Positions 34,400 through 44,693 of a stretch of DNA of 64,000 nt are shown here, piece after piece; position 1 is the stretch's first letter; each line of letters opens with the position of its first letter. A program made the translations under genes and the position numbers. Location of the stretch: NCBI GenBank assembly GCA_036245525.1, contig BTPG01000005.1:129118799-129182798 (forward strand). Direction: 5' to 3'. The stretch is from Semisulcospira habei (taxonomy: Eukaryota; Mollusca; Gastropoda; Semisulcospiridae). The notes beneath the pieces were generated by a model. It searched no databases, was not told the origin of the DNA, and worked only from the letters and a program-made list of their open reading frames with translations.

Positions 34400-35157
34400 G
34401 GCAAACTGTGAAGTCAGGCTGAATAGAAGTGCGTGTGCAAAGCTTGTTTAAAATGGGTTTTACCTGAACATGATTTAATGGTCAAAGGCAATGAGTTCCA
34501 GACAAAACTGCCCGAAAATAGAAGGCTTGACTTGTAGAGATCTATCCTGGGTCGGGGTAAATGAAGCAAGCCATGTCTCGTGTGTAGCTGATGCCTAGGG
34601 CTGAAGTTAAATAGCGTGCACAGATATTCGGGGACTTGATAATGAGATATTTTGTGCATGAGGACGCATTTGTTAAATTTGAGTTGTTCCTTCAGTGGAA
34701 GCAGGCCAAGAGATTTTATTTTTTCGTCTGTGGAAGTAGGGTTTGGAATAATTATTTTAACTGAACGACGATATAGCGAGTTGATTTTTTTAATATGACG
34801 TTCGCTGCATTCGTCCCACAAAGAGGACGCATAGTCACAGAGGCTCTTAATGTGTGCGTGAAAGAACAATGTACAGCACTTTGTACTAAGCATATGTCTA
34901 AGTTTAGAGAGCAGAAATACATTCCTGGACAAGGTTTTGCACAAACTGTCGATATGCGACGACCAATTGAGCTGGTCGTCAAGTACAACTACCAGTAGGC
35001 GGTGCTTGGATACCTGTTGGATAGGTTTATCGCCAAAGTGAAAGTATCAAAGGGGCAGGATGTAGCTGATGCTTTTGGCGGGTTGTTATCAACATGCTTT
35101 TGGTTTTAGAAGTACTGAGTAGCATGCGATTATGCGTACACCAATCTAACACTTCAT

Positions 35158-35160
<3 letters not shown>
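34400..35160 (-). mobile_element. 5'-truncated LINE fragment
   Basis: Only the C-terminal end of a reverse transcriptase ORF remains, reading leftward from a (CT)n tract (35160-35209) to about 34414. A probable 3' untranslated region continues to about 34080, where a TTCTTATTCTTATTATT-like tail (minus strand) occurs. Confidence 0.8.
34414..35157 (-). pseudogene. Non-LTR reverse transcriptase, C-terminal part
   Basis: Reads DEVLDWCTHNRMLLSTSKTK and SMLITTRQKHQL, then after a frame change near 35040 FGDKPIQQVSKHRLLVVVLD. It continues DYASSLWDECSERHIKKINS, GLLPLKEQLKFNKCVLMHKI and FVWNSLPLTIKS. It is the same family as the copy at 55711-56480. It starts at the (CT)n tract in nearly the same place as that copy. 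The polymerase core is missing, so it is a dead fragment. Confidence 0.88.

Positions 35161-35209
<49 letters not shown>
35160..35209. repeat. (GA)n microsatellite at LINE edge
   Basis: About 25 GA units directly at the 5' edge of the LINE fragment (CT on the LINE's strand). Confidence 0.97.
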
Positions 35210-35212
<3 letters not shown>

Positions 35213-35451
35213 CGTCATATTTAGAGTATTATGTCAGAGTCTGCATGGTGACGGAGTTGCCTCTTTTACGTCACCGCTACTGTCTGACTTTCTCTAGAAG
35301 TAAAGGGTTTTTTAGTGTTTTAATTCTTTACTGAAAAGAATTAATTTTTACTAAAGAAGTTGAAAGGAAACAAAGCTGGCTAACGAACTCATCCAATGTC
35401 TTTCTCCAAACTAGCTATATGCAAACGTTCAAGTAAATATGACAAAAATTA

Positions 35452-35823
35452 CGGACTCTAATCTGGGTCAACCGACTTCCTATAAACGGTTGTTTATGTC
35501 TTCAAGACATTCAATTGCAATATGCTCGGAGGCTATCTTAGCCACTAACTTAAGAAGTATTTCGCCAAGTTTCAAGCTTGTGTGTACAGAAATATCGGAG
35601 ATTCTCTTGTTTACATACATACGCACACACATACACACATACATACATACGCACATACATTCAGCGAGGTTAGCTTAACTAGACATGACGTAATTTTTAT
35701 CTTGTTACTTCAATTCTTAGAGGTTCAGCCTGCCCGCCTTTGACATCATGGACATTCTATTAAATTCGCCCCACCGCGACCCGTCCTAAAAAGTCCCTTC
35801 TATAAATAGAAGGGACTTTAAAA
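35452..35823 (+). repeat. Dispersed 370-bp repeat, copy 2
   Basis: Same unit as 6818-7187. The terminal hairpin is perfect here (AAGTCCCTTC..GAAGGGACTT). The internal CATA/CACA stretch is longer. Confidence 0.8.
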
Positions 35824-35972
35824 TGCAATAGTGAATTGGAAACTGAGTTTACCTTCCAACTGTATGGAGTGCCTTCCTGTTCCATATGGTGACATGACAT
35901 TATTCTAACATACTGCACTTCGCCTATAACAGGGTTGGATATAAAGTGACAATAGTCGGATATAACAACACT

Positions 35973-36193
35973 TTAACCCTTTTCATTCTGATAATCCATT
36001 GCTAGAAATAAATTTGACTGATAGTTCAAAGGCTGGTGCCAAAATAGCTTGGCGCCTGAGGCGCCAAGTTATTCTGGCTCCAGCCTTGAACTAAAACAGT
36101 TGATCTATCTCCCAATCTGTAATGTAGCCTTCATAGGACAATAAGCAAAATTTTACAAAAATAAAAAATCAGCCTGAGGATATATCGGGTTAA
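35973..36193. mobile_element. IR-B element, TTAA to TTAA
   Basis: TTAACCCTTTTCATTCTG to ATATCGGGTTAA. The hairpin has AGGCTGGTGCC and GGCTCCAGCCT arms around CTTGGCGCC. Confidence 0.85.
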
Positions 36194-36403
36194 CAAAGGT
36201 CCCAAACACACTTTTCCTATGTAAATTACTTCGCTTGTAACAAACTTCGGATATAACCACAAGAAACCCTCCCACCCCCTCCCCCCTCCCCCCTCCCTCC
36301 CGGGCGATTTGTTATATTATTATAAGTTTACTGTGTATTTCTTTTCTCGCTCGGCTGGAACGAGAGCTGTCCGTGTTATGTCCCATTCCACAGTAAACAG
36401 GTA

Positions 36404-36545
36404 TAAAGGTGACTGCCAAGCTTGAAAAATGCAGAGAATAACCCAACAAAGAAAGAAACACGCTTAGAAAAGGCAATTACAACACGATTCAGTAACATTT
36501 CGGGTAAACCCTTTTTTTTTTTCAAAATAGACAAACAACCAAGTA
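36404..36545. mobile_element. IR-H fragment (left arm)
   Basis: AAAGGTGACTGCCAAGC, AAGAAAGAAACACGCTTAG and ATTTCGGGTAAAC mark the IR-H left half. No right arm. Confidence 0.65.
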
Positions 36546-36795
36546 TACAACACGCCACTTATCAGTCCTGTCAATGTGCAAGAACTTGAGCTAAGTGGCA
36601 ACTGAAGGATATGACGAAACAAAAGACGAAGAACAAAAGTGAGTAGTCAAAGGAGTAACATAAAAGTGACGTCAAGTCAAAAGCGTCAAAAAGACCGACC
36701 TCATAAGAGGAAGAGAAAATAAACAGTAAACAGGTGTTTGAAACCCTGCGGATGACCTGCAGTAGAAGGCGACTGCTTTATCCCGGTACGCAAAT

Positions 36796-36877
36796 GGTCG
36801 TCGGGCCGACGTCGGCCGCAGTGGGCCCGCGCACAGCCGTGCGCGGGCCCACTGCGGCCGACGCCGGCCCGACGACC
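36796..36877. repeat. IR-D hairpin, near-perfect 82-bp palindrome
   Basis: GGTCGTCGGGCCGACGTCGG pairs through the GCGCACAGCCGTGCGC centre with a complement that differs at only one or two positions. Very GC-rich. The flanks CGCAAAT and TTTTTGC are also complementary. Confidence 0.92.
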
Positions 36878-36885
36878 TTTTTGCA

Positions 36886-37254
36886 AGAGAAGGCACCTCC
36901 CTAAGTACAGATCGATCATCCTTGCTGTAGTCTAGAGCACTATCACCTAACTTATGAATTAATCTGAATCACGCAGCCAGCATGGGGGGTGACTTCATCT
37001 TCACTGAACGTAATTAACGAAGGGTATAACGTTAACCCCTTCGGTGCCAGAGACTTAAACTGATCATGTTGTGTGTGTAGTACATGTCTTTTAAAAGCGT
37101 GTTTTCCTTCTTTGTTCGGCATTTCCTTGTTACATTGTACGCGCTTGCCGGTCACATTTTTTTTTCTAAATCTGGATTCGGGTGTTTAGTTCTAAAAACA
37201 GCGCAGAATGACAGCTAACTAGCCTTGTTCGTCTCAGTGAGGCATATGGAATTG
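36886..37254. other. No gene seen; IR-A left-end trace
   Basis: TTAACCCCTTCGGTGCCAGA at 37032 is an IR-A left end. A right half-hairpin follows at 37255-37287. Confidence 0.5.
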
Positions 37255-37287
37255 AATGCGGGGGCTCATGAGGATCTACGCCTCTTC
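37255..37287. repeat. IR-A half-hairpin
   Basis: GAATGCGGGGGCTCATGAGG and ATCTACGCCTCTT: right half only. Confidence 0.75.
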
Positions 37288-37532
37288 AGTGCTTGTGGGT
37301 GTTACTCACAGTCTCTGCCAGCATAGAAAGTGATGATTACAGCGCGACTGTAAACTGATAGAGCTGAGTAACCATGGACATAGACGGAAAAAGCAGAAGT
37401 ATGCAGAATATTGTGGACATACCTTGAACCTGAGCAGGAGTATAGGACACCATGCATGACGTTTTGTGTCTACTTTTAATACAGTAACAGATCTTGACTC
37501 CTCTGCCGAGAAAACGTGAACACATTCCATCT

Positions 37533-37600
37533 ACAAGAGACATAGATCTTTACATGAGCCCCCCGCAATTGCGGGCGCACATGAAGATCAATGCCTCTTG
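37533..37600. repeat. IR-A hairpin
   Basis: Extra bases in the arms (GATCTTTACATGAGCCCC, GCGCACATGAAGATC) that partly match each other. Confidence 0.82.
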
Positions 37601-38104
37601 TTGAAAATATACATGTTCCTTGGACGATTACGGCTCTTTGGTGTTACAATCTGCGTCGAGTGCACCGGCTTTCAGTTAAGGGCTTACTCAAGTCATGTAT
37701 CACAGATGTTTAAAATTAAGTCGTCACAAACCTGAACACACTTTCCTTACAGGTTTTCAAAGCCGGTCAGAGACTGTCAGTGCTATAAAGATGCGTATCC
37801 AGCATAGCGCAGAAACAAGCACAACACCAACTGAAGAACATTTGAGAAGGAATAAACGGGTGCATGAACAAAAGAAAAACAGAAATGTAAGCCGGGCCCA
37901 AGGAAACGATGAGACACTGAAAAATCCACCCTGTGGTCGGAGCTGATCAGGATGGCCTTGGATGTAAAAGGTAGTTACCAACCCCTACCCCCCCCCCCCA
38001 CCCCCACCCTCTCTCTCTCTCTCTCTCTCTCTCTGAGACACGAACAAAGGGATCGCCACTTTTCGTCCACGATTAGCACTACAACACAGCAGGTGATAAA
38101 ACAT
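37601..38104. other. No gene recognised
   Basis: C-run and (CT)n at 37987-38034. A frame at 37695-37946 (+) has no recognisable domain. Confidence 0.45.
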
Positions 38105-38105
38105 G

Positions 38106-38166
38106 AGCTGTTCTGTGATTTGGACCTACGGCGTCAAGCCATAAGGTCCAAAATCACAGAGCAACA
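38106..38166. repeat. IR-E hairpin
   Basis: GCTGTTCTGTGATTTGGACC and GGTCCAAAATCACAGAGCAAC around TACGGCGTCAAGCCATA. Confidence 0.82.
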
Positions 38167-38352
38167 CACACAATACGTTCCGTAATACAACACTGACGGA
38201 CGAGAAATTGGCTCACGATTTATGAGGGTCATTTATGGGACTGCTTCACTGTGCGTGCTAAAGAGAACATTTTCTTCCAAGAACTAAAATGCAGAGTTAA
38301 CCCAGGGCGGAACAACTCAGGATGAGGATTCAATTAAAGCCTATCACTGGCG

Positions 38353-38416
38353 GCAAGAGGCGCAAATTCTCATGAGGCCCTGTGACTGCGGGGGCTCGTG
38401 AGAATCTATGCCTCTT
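38353..38416. repeat. IR-A hairpin
   Basis: AAATTCTCATGAGGCCC and GGGGCTCGTGAGAATCT; TTCTC/GAGAA variant in both arms. Confidence 0.82.
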
Positions 38417-38541
38417 ATAGACTATTCTGTCGTGTTCGCCAAGAGTCAGTAAAAGCACATAATGGAATTTCCGGCTAGGACATGCGAAATGGAAGGCAAC
38501 AGAGTTTTTTTCGCCTTGATGTATTCTATTGTTTAAAACAG

Positions 38542-38792
38542 TTAACCCCTTCACTGCCGAGAACAAACAAAAGTTACCCAACTGCAAGAGGCATGGATCC
38601 TCATGAGCCCCCGCAATTTCGGGGCTTATGAGGATCTATGCCTCTTGCTGGCTCGCTAGCGCTATTTTGTATTTTTGTTCCTTAGACGAATGGACTTTTA
38701 AAAATGTATTTATTTTTTTTAAGTTTTGTGTTGAATTAACGAAGATTTCAGAAACGCGATCGATCTGCGCCCACCGGCAGGGAAGGGGTTAA
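38542..38792. mobile_element. IR-A element, complete, TTAA to TTAA
   Basis: TTAACCCCTTCACTGCCGAG to CCGGCAGGGAAGGGGTTAA, 251 bases. Hairpin at 38584-38648 with a shortened right arm (GGGGCTTATGAGG). Confidence 0.9.
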
Positions 38793-38945
38793 CGTTTTGC
38801 TCATCCAAAAACATTTCCTTGAATAAGGTGAAAACCCGACTATAAATTAGCCCTACATAACTCTGCAAATACAGTTACATTGTTCGCTGTACGCGTAACA
38901 GGCAGGTTCGACTGACAACTTTGATCGATCTTTCTGTAATCACCC

Positions 38946-39014
38946 TGGCCCTTTACGCATGCAGCCAGCGAGACCTGAAACAGTACCGCTGGCTGTGTGC
39001 AGAAACGGGTTTAA
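38946..39014. mobile_element. IR-P element, diverged
   Basis: GGCCCTTTACGCATGCAG and GGCTGTGTGCAGAAACGGG with a GTACCGCTGGC centre. It ends at TTAA 39011-39014, which also starts an IR-A element. Confidence 0.65.
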
Positions 39015-39038
39015 CCCCTTGACTCCCACGATCCAACT

Positions 39039-39091
39039 GCAAGAGGCATAGATGGTCATTGCGGGGGCTCATGAGGATCTATGCCTCTTGC
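39039..39091. repeat. IR-A hairpin with left-arm deletion
   Basis: GCAAGAGGCATAGATGGTCA passes directly into TGCGGGGGCTCATGAGG; about 13 bases of the inner left arm are missing. Confidence 0.82.
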
Positions 39092-39639
39092 TGAAACTAT
39101 TTTCAGCGCATGTTCCAGGGAACATTCAAAGATCAAGGGAACACTCTAATTGTAACAACAAAGCCCACTTCAGTTGTCATAACGCCGGATGCACCACAAA
39201 TCTGATTCAACAACGCTTTGTCAGGGCTCACTATAAAATATTCCGCTCACAGCAAACTCCGAATGTTACCACAGGAAAACGGGGCAATTTTATACCCGAC
39301 ACAAAGTTAGTGCTTTGCACAAGCGACCATGCTACCGGCACCAAAAATAAAGCGCTCAAAAGTTTCTGAATTAGCTGAGCATCACTAAATTCTGTCTACT
39401 CTTTAATTAATCTTAACACTTAGAGACACATAGTTCAGTTCGAAGATACGTTTCAGCAGTCTGTCCTGTGAAGGAAAATACAGTAATTTTACAAAATGTC
39501 TTTTGTGTTTCCAGGGACGACAGCGGTCGCACGAACCCTGTTTTCTTGTTTGTTATGTATCTTTTTTTTCTGTACCTCTATTTATTTCCATCATTGCAAT
39601 AATACATAAACATTATTCGAACACTTTTTTGGGTTTTTC
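39092..39639. other. No feature recognised
   Basis: A possible splice-acceptor-like TTTTGTGTTTCCAG at 39502-39515 has no convincing exon behind it. Confidence 0.4.
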
Positions 39640-39730
39640 ACGCTTTGGATGTCGGTAGCGGTTTTAGTCGCGATGATTCCTCATGAGGAATCATCGCGAC
39701 TAAAACGTTACCGACAGACAAAAGGTTCAA
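39640..39730. mobile_element. IR-C element
   Basis: GTTTTAGTCGCGATGATTCC pairs perfectly through CTCATGAG with its complement. Ends CGCTTTGGATGTCGG and GACAGACAAAAGGTTCAA. Confidence 0.85.
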
Positions 39731-39786
39731 CTCAACGTGGCCTCTTCGGGACAGTTGTATACGCAGATTGCAGACACATATTTGTA

Positions 39787-39829
39787 TGCTAGTCTGTGAT
39801 TATGAATCTTACGGCCTGGGGTGGCTAGG
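39787..39829. repeat. IR-E half
   Basis: GCTAGTCTGTGATTATGAAT remains as left half, cut at the TTAA of the next element. Confidence 0.55.
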
Positions 39830-40044
39830 TTAACCCATTTAATCCCACGGCCGCATTTCCCAAATTTTGAAAGCGTTACCTTTACGACTATGTACCAGTC
39901 GCAGGAGATGGTTTGACCACGTTAATTCAAGGATAGTGCCAGAATAGCTTGGCGCCTAAAGGCGCCAAGCTAATCTGGCACTACCCTCGAATTATCATGG
40001 TAAATCCATCACCTGAAGTCGCTCCTCGGGGCTGAATAGGTTAA
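39830..40044. mobile_element. IR-B element, TTAA to TTAA
   Basis: TTAACCCATTTAATCCCACG to GGGGCTGAATAGGTTAA, 215 bases. Hairpin around CTTGGCGCCTAAAGGCGCC. Confidence 0.9.
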
Positions 40045-40545
40045 AATCCAGGTCGAGCACACATTTTATGAAGGTCATATAATTAGCATACAACGGCAGT
40101 TCATGACGTGTTTCACACTTAAAGGGACTTTGCACACACGTAACACTCACCTCCAACGGAGTTGTTTTTTTTTTTCTTCCCTCTACTCCTCTAGATGTCA
40201 CCGTTGCTACAGACGCAGCATTTCCGCGGCGTCCATAAGGGTCTATCGTATCATCACTGCCGTTCACTATATGTAGCTGTAGTTGCTGTGCTAGTATCCG
40301 TATCAGTGGTGTGATGTCAGTGTCTACTCTCTTTTAGTCGTGGAGAATAAAGTGGGTACAATCACGATGTCTCCCTGTGTTTTACCTGCATGCAGAATAA
40401 AGTGAATGATTACAATCTTAACTAATCTTTTACCTGTACAGGAAAGAAAGCGAATACAGTCGACATCGCTTATAGCGAGGGTCGGAAACAACAAAAGTCG
40501 GATATAACAACGCTTTCAGAGGTCCGGATCCTACATTTTGAATAT
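40045..40545. other. No feature recognised
   Basis: AT-rich; GTGAATGATTACAATCTTAA-like words recur around 40340-40450. No coding signal. Confidence 0.4.
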
Positions 40546-40546
40546 G

Positions 40547-40765
40547 ACCCATTTAGTTCCAACGCCCTACCCGAACAGGAGATGGCTCGACCATGATAAT
40601 TCAAGGGAAGTGCCAGATTAGCTTGGCGCGTGAAGGCAACCAAAGCTAATCTGGCACTACCCTTGAATTATCATGGTCGAGCTAGCCATCTCCTGCAAAT
40701 GGTACATGGCCGTCAGGTGACGACTCCAGAATTCGGTAAAATGCGGGCGTAGGGATGAGGTTCTC
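40547..40765. mobile_element. IR-B element, GATTAGC subtype
   Basis: Left end ACCCATTTAGTTCC, right end GGCGTAGGGATGAGG. The hairpin extends through the GGAGATGGCT flank on both sides (CAGGAGATGG and CCATCTCCTG). Confidence 0.85.
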
Positions 40766-40824
40766 CGCTTCTAGTAAACCGCAGGTATAACAAACAAAAT
40801 GTGCGGGATCCCCTGGCGTTGTTT

Positions 40825-40870
40825 TATAAGTTTTTATAAGTTTTATATAAGTTTATAAGTTTTATAAGTC
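40825..40870 (+). repeat. TTTTATAAG tandem repeats
   Basis: Four to five copies of TTTATAAGTT in a row. Confidence 0.8.
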
Positions 40871-40962
40871 CAACGTATGATAATTATATCTTTGTTTGAT
40901 TTGATAGTCGCACGCTAAGCACAAAATAACATCCTCGCTTTAAATAGCATCTGCAGGCGATA

Positions 40963-41178
40963 TTAACGCATTCAGCCCTGACACACTACAGCAGGAGATG
41001 GGTCGACCATGATAATTCAAGGGTAGTGCCATATTAGCTTGGCGCCTGTCGGCGCCAAGCTAATCTGGCACTACCCTTGAATTTTCATGGTCGATCCATC
41101 TCCTGCAACAGGTGCATAGTCGTTAGATGACGCCTCCAAAATTTGGGGGGAAATACGTGCGTCTGGCTGAATGAGTTC
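40963..41178. mobile_element. IR-B element, GATTAGC subtype
   Basis: TTAACGCATTCAGCCCTGAC to CTGGCTGAATGAGTTCA, 216 bases. Confidence 0.9.
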
Positions 41179-41181
41179 ATG

Positions 41182-41232
41182 AGCAAGAGGCATAGAGTCT
41201 CATGAGTCCCTGCGGCAGTCTATGCCTCTGGC
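41182..41232. repeat. IR-A hairpin with right-arm deletion
   Basis: GCAAGAGGCATAGAGTCTCA is kept; of the right arm only AGTCTATGCCTCTGGC remains. Confidence 0.75.
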
Positions 41233-41295
41233 TGTCAGTCAAGGACTGGATTCAAGTACATCGTCAGAGCCTGAGGTAAGCTGCCCTGATTTGAC

Positions 41296-41389
41296 AAAAG
41301 CCAGTAAGTCCACTCTTGAGAAATGCGAGATCTTCATTGCATAACAATGCAAATCTCGCTTTTGTCAGAAGTGGACAGGCTTGCTTTTG
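41296..41389. repeat. IR-G foldback
   Basis: AAAAGCCAGTAAGTCCACTC and GAAGTGGACAGGCTTGCTTTT outside; GCGAGATCTTCATTG and CAATGCAAATCTCGC inside. Confidence 0.8.
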
Positions 41390-41437
41390 CCATCTAGCAG
41401 CAGTATGCATCCGCGGTTAACTCTGGGAAAGCAACTA

Positions 41438-41530
41438 TTAACCCTTTGGGTGTCGGTAGCGGTTTTACTCGCGATGATTCCCGGCAGGAATCATCGCCAC
41501 TAAAACAGCTACCGACATCCAAAGGGTTAA
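41438..41530. mobile_element. IR-C element, TTAA to TTAA
   Basis: TTAACCCTTTGGGTGTCGG to CCGACATCCAAAGGGTTAA: the GGGTGTC/GACATCC variant is symmetrical. The right TTAA starts an IR-A left end TTAACCCCTTCACTGCC. Confidence 0.92.
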
Positions 41531-41623
41531 CCCCTTCACTGCCAGTGGACGCAGACTGCATTTTTGAAATCATCGTAAACTCAACGTCAAAAGATCCCCG
41601 GCCGTCAAATGAAGGTGGATCAT

Positions 41624-42195
41624 AATAATAATAATAATAATAATAATAATTACGGTATTTATAATGCGCTCATATTATAATAATTATAACTCTAAGCGCG
41701 CACTCACAACTCGCGCACGCATGCGCACGCTTTAGACAACGACTCACGTACCACAAATAGTGAAATACATTACGACAGTCTGCTTAGGGTGGGGAGTGTG
41801 GTGGTATAGTGCTAGAACTGTTGAAAGAGGTGAGTTTTGAGGGCGGACTGGAAGGAGGAGAGAGAGTGTTTCTGACGGAGAGAGAGTGGGAGAGTGTTTC
41901 AGGTGGATGGACCGTATACTGAGAAGGAGCGGGGGCCGAAAGTGCTGAGTTTGGTGCGGGGGATGTGGAGGCGGAGAGGGTCGGAGGCGGAGTGGAGGGA
42001 TCGGGGAGGAGTGTAGGGGTGAAGTAAGTTTGAGAGATAGTCGGGAGCGCAGTTGTTCAGGGATTTGTAGCAGAGAGACAGAATCTTGTATTGGATGCGT
42101 TGGGGGATGGGGAGCCAGTGAAGGAGTTTGAGCAGGGAGTGATGTGGTCGGATTTTTTTCTTTCTGAGGACGAGGCGGGCAGCATGCACGGAGTG
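41624..42195 (-). mobile_element. 5'-truncated LINE with (ATT)n tail
   Basis: Coding remnant 41812-42195, then an untranslated part containing GCGCGCTTAGAGTTATAATT and ATGAGCGCATTATAAATACC, then (ATT)n at 41625-41650. The two GCGC motifs before the (ATT)n tail match other tails in this window. Confidence 0.82.
41812..42195 (-). pseudogene. Non-LTR reverse transcriptase, C-terminal end
   Basis: Reads NHSVHAARLVLRKKKIRPHH, then LLHWLPIPQRIQYKILSLCY, CAPDYLSNLLHPYTPPRSLH, FGPRSFSVYGPST and, after a TGA in place of the conserved tryptophan codon, NTLPLSLRQKHSLSSFQSAL to a TAG at 41812. The LHWLP..R..YK block is the conserved C-terminal region of CR1/L2-type ORF2 proteins. A single stop and severe truncation make it inactive. 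Confidence 0.85.
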
Positions 42196-42201
42196 GTTTC
42201 A

Positions 42202-42267
42202 GCAAGAGGCATAAATCCTCATGAGCCCCCGCAACTGCGGGAGCTCATGAGGATCTAGAACTCTTAC
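42202..42267. repeat. IR-A hairpin
   Basis: Near-perfect inner part (AACTGCGGGAGCTCATGAGG) with a decayed outer right arm (TAGAACTCTTAC). It lies within ten bases of the LINE truncation point. Confidence 0.85.
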
Positions 42268-42332
42268 AGCTGGGTGGTGTTTATTTTATTTTATTGTATT
42301 TTATTTTATTTGTTTGCACTGAAAGGATTAGT

Positions 42333-42592
42333 GCACACGCTATGTATGTCTCTGGCGTCTTTTCCTTCGAACAGGTCAGGAGTGTTGCAACTGTGCCACG
42401 TTAGTTTGACAGACAAGCACCACTGCAGTAAAAGTCTTGATGATGCACACTTCTTCCTAAGCACACGCTATGTATGTCTCTGGCGTCTTTTCCTTCGAAC
42501 AGGTCAGGAGTGCTGCGACTGTGCCACGCCAATAGTTTGACAGACAAGCACCACTGCAGTAAAAGCCTTGATAATGCACACTTCTTCCTAAG
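42333..42592 (+). repeat. Tandem duplication of about 130 bp
   Basis: GCACACGCTATGTATGTCTC to CACACTTCTTCCTAA occurs at 42333-42460 and again at 42461-42592 with a few differences (ACGTT against ACGCCAAT). Confidence 0.92.
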
Positions 42593-43084
42593 CAGTCATT
42601 CCATAAACTATTTCGTGGTAAACTGCTGTCAGAGCAGGCACTGGCTACTGGAGGCACCAACACGAGTGCCAAGTCAAAGCGAATGTCATCATTAGAATGA
42701 TTTACAGGTCGCAGGTGACAATCGATAGCCCGGCAACGGCCAAGGGGCTAGACTTGTGGCGATTTCATGCCAAATTTACAAATGCTAAGTAGGTAATGGT
42801 AAGTATAGATCACCCATGACACATAATGCCTAAACTGATGCACAAAGATAAATTCGGGGGGAAAAAGTGCTGTCAAAAGAAAAACATGCTTATAAACAAA
42901 GATGAAACCGCAAATAGTCACTTCATTTCCGTGTATTTAGGAGACGTTTTTTCCCCACAGTAGTCGCAAATCCCAATTCAGAAAGCGACAAGCTATCTCA
43001 GCCGGGCTGGTTCAGGGTTGATAACGCTGTCATAAACGTTGTGCCAACCCGGAAGAGAACTGTCCAGCGTGTGTTAAAGTCGTC
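42593..43084. other. No feature recognised
   Basis: No coding signal or recognised repeat. Confidence 0.5.
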
Positions 43085-43298
43085 TTAACTCATTCAGCTC
43101 GACAGCAGTATTTCCCAAATTTCGGAGGCGTCATCTAATGACGATGCACCAGTTGCAGGAGACGGATCGACCTTGATAATTCAAGGTCAGTGGCAGATTA
43201 GCTTGGCGCCGACAGGCGCCAAGCTAATATGGCACTACCCTTGAATTATCATGGTCGACCCATCTCCTGCTGTAGTGCGCTAGGGCTGAGTGGGATAA
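43085..43298. mobile_element. IR-B element, GATTAGC subtype
   Basis: TTAACTCATTCAGCTCGACA to GGCTGAGTGGGATAA, 214 bases. Centre GGCGCCGACAGGCGCC. Confidence 0.9.
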
Positions 43299-43438
43299 TC
43301 TGGCAAAGTTCGCTGTTGCACAAGCCTCACAGGACAAAAGTTCACTCGTCAGACTAGTACCAGTAGCTCCATATTGTTTCATAACTGAAAGAGGCAAAAG
43401 AAATTCGACATTTCTGAAGTGTTTCCGATGATCCCCAC

Positions 43439-43468
43439 CACCCCCCCCCCCCCAAAAAAAAAAAAAAA

Positions 43469-43503
<35 letters not shown>

Positions 43504-43506
43504 AAT
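43439..43506. repeat. C-run, A-run and (AATA)n
   Basis: About 15 C, 15 A and nine AATA units in succession. Confidence 0.95.
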
Positions 43507-44048
43507 AAAAAAAGAAAAGAAAAAAGTCGCATTTCTTTGCTCCTCAGTTTAGTTCTTCATCAATGTGACGCAAAAGCCGCAACGCTTTCTTACAAACACA
43601 AAAAAAAAGCTAATCGGCGAGTACACTTGATCAAAGGCATGGGATAGAGAAATGCTCTTTCATCGCATGTATCAATGTACAAAACACACACAAAAATCTC
43701 AAACCTCAGCCGTCCAATGTGTCAGTCGTCCAACTTATGAGCTCTAATTCAACTCCGGTTTACGTATGGCCAACTCGTCCAGGTCACTGTGTATTTGCCC
43801 AATGATGCATGCAGACCTGTGGTTAGATTGAAAGGCAGCTACCGCCACCTTATGCTTAGCGCTTAATCTGTAGGTTGTTTGGTTTCTTATCGTTCACCCC
43901 GTGTGCACACCGGTTTAGAATAAATTCGTACGGCGAACTCGACGTGACTCTCCCTGGAAAAGCCACAGATCCCCCTTTTTATACAGGCTGAACATGCTAA
44001 GTGTGCCTTTCATCGAAATAAAAGTTGCCTGCATGCAGGAGTAAGTTC
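43507..44048. other. No feature recognised
   Basis: Unique-looking sequence without coding signal. Confidence 0.5.
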
Positions 44049-44049
44049 A

Positions 44050-44118
44050 TGGGCCGACGTTAGCCGCAGTTGGCCTGCGCACAACCGTGCGCGGGCCAAC
44101 TGCGGCTGACGTCGGCCG
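44050..44118. repeat. IR-D hairpin
   Basis: GGGCCGACGTTAGCCGCAGT and ACTGCGGCTGACGTCGGCC around GCGCACAACCGTGCGC. A decayed IR-A fragment follows at 44141-44280. Confidence 0.88.
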
Positions 44119-44386
44119 AACATCATTTGCTCACCGAGCAGATCCTCACGAGCCGCCGCAGTGAATTGTGAAGAACCGGCTGTGCCTCTTAAATGAAGGC
44201 CGCGGCAAAACACTCACGACGATCTATTCCTCCTGCTGTGGGGCGATTCTCGGCCATTTGCGAGTGTCTGCACCTCTTGCAAGCAAAAGACTCGTGAACT
44301 TCTATATAACACCTACGCCTCCTCCAGATAAATTTTACGTCTGTGTCCTCCAAACTGAGCCGGGTTTTATGATAATAATAATTGTC

Positions 44387-44596
44387 ACCCTTTGCCTGCC
44401 ACTGGACGCATAGTACTTGGTCTCTGAAATCTTTTTTTTTTAATTCAACGACCAAGAGCCACAACCGTCACTATGGGCAAGGAATATGCAAGGACTGGTC
44501 TCAGCAAGTGACATAGATCCTCATGAGCCCCCCGCGTCTGCGGTGGCTCATGAGGATCTATGTCTCTTGCAGCTGGACTAGAAGCGAAGGTATTAA
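44387..44596. mobile_element. IR-A element
   Basis: CCCTTTGCCTGCCACTGG at the left and GAAGCGAAGGTATTAA at the right. Hairpin at 44503-44570 with symmetrical ACATAG/CTATGT. Confidence 0.82.
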
Positions 44597-44693
44597 ATCG
44601 TGTGACCGATTTGCTGCGTCAGTGTGTGTACTGTTAGTATGTGCACACTGTGATTGACCCCATTTTAGACTTGTGCCAAACTAATTCTTATTG

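Noticed and set aside
35452..35823. Assignment of the 370-bp repeat to Helitrons
   Set aside because: It has a terminal hairpin, but neither copy shows the CTRR end or a conserved TC start, so it is left unclassified.
39500..39560. Splice acceptor TTTTGTGTTTCCAG with a possible plus-strand exon
   Set aside because: The sequence behind it (GGACGACAGCGG onward) soon becomes T-rich with no donor or continuing frame.
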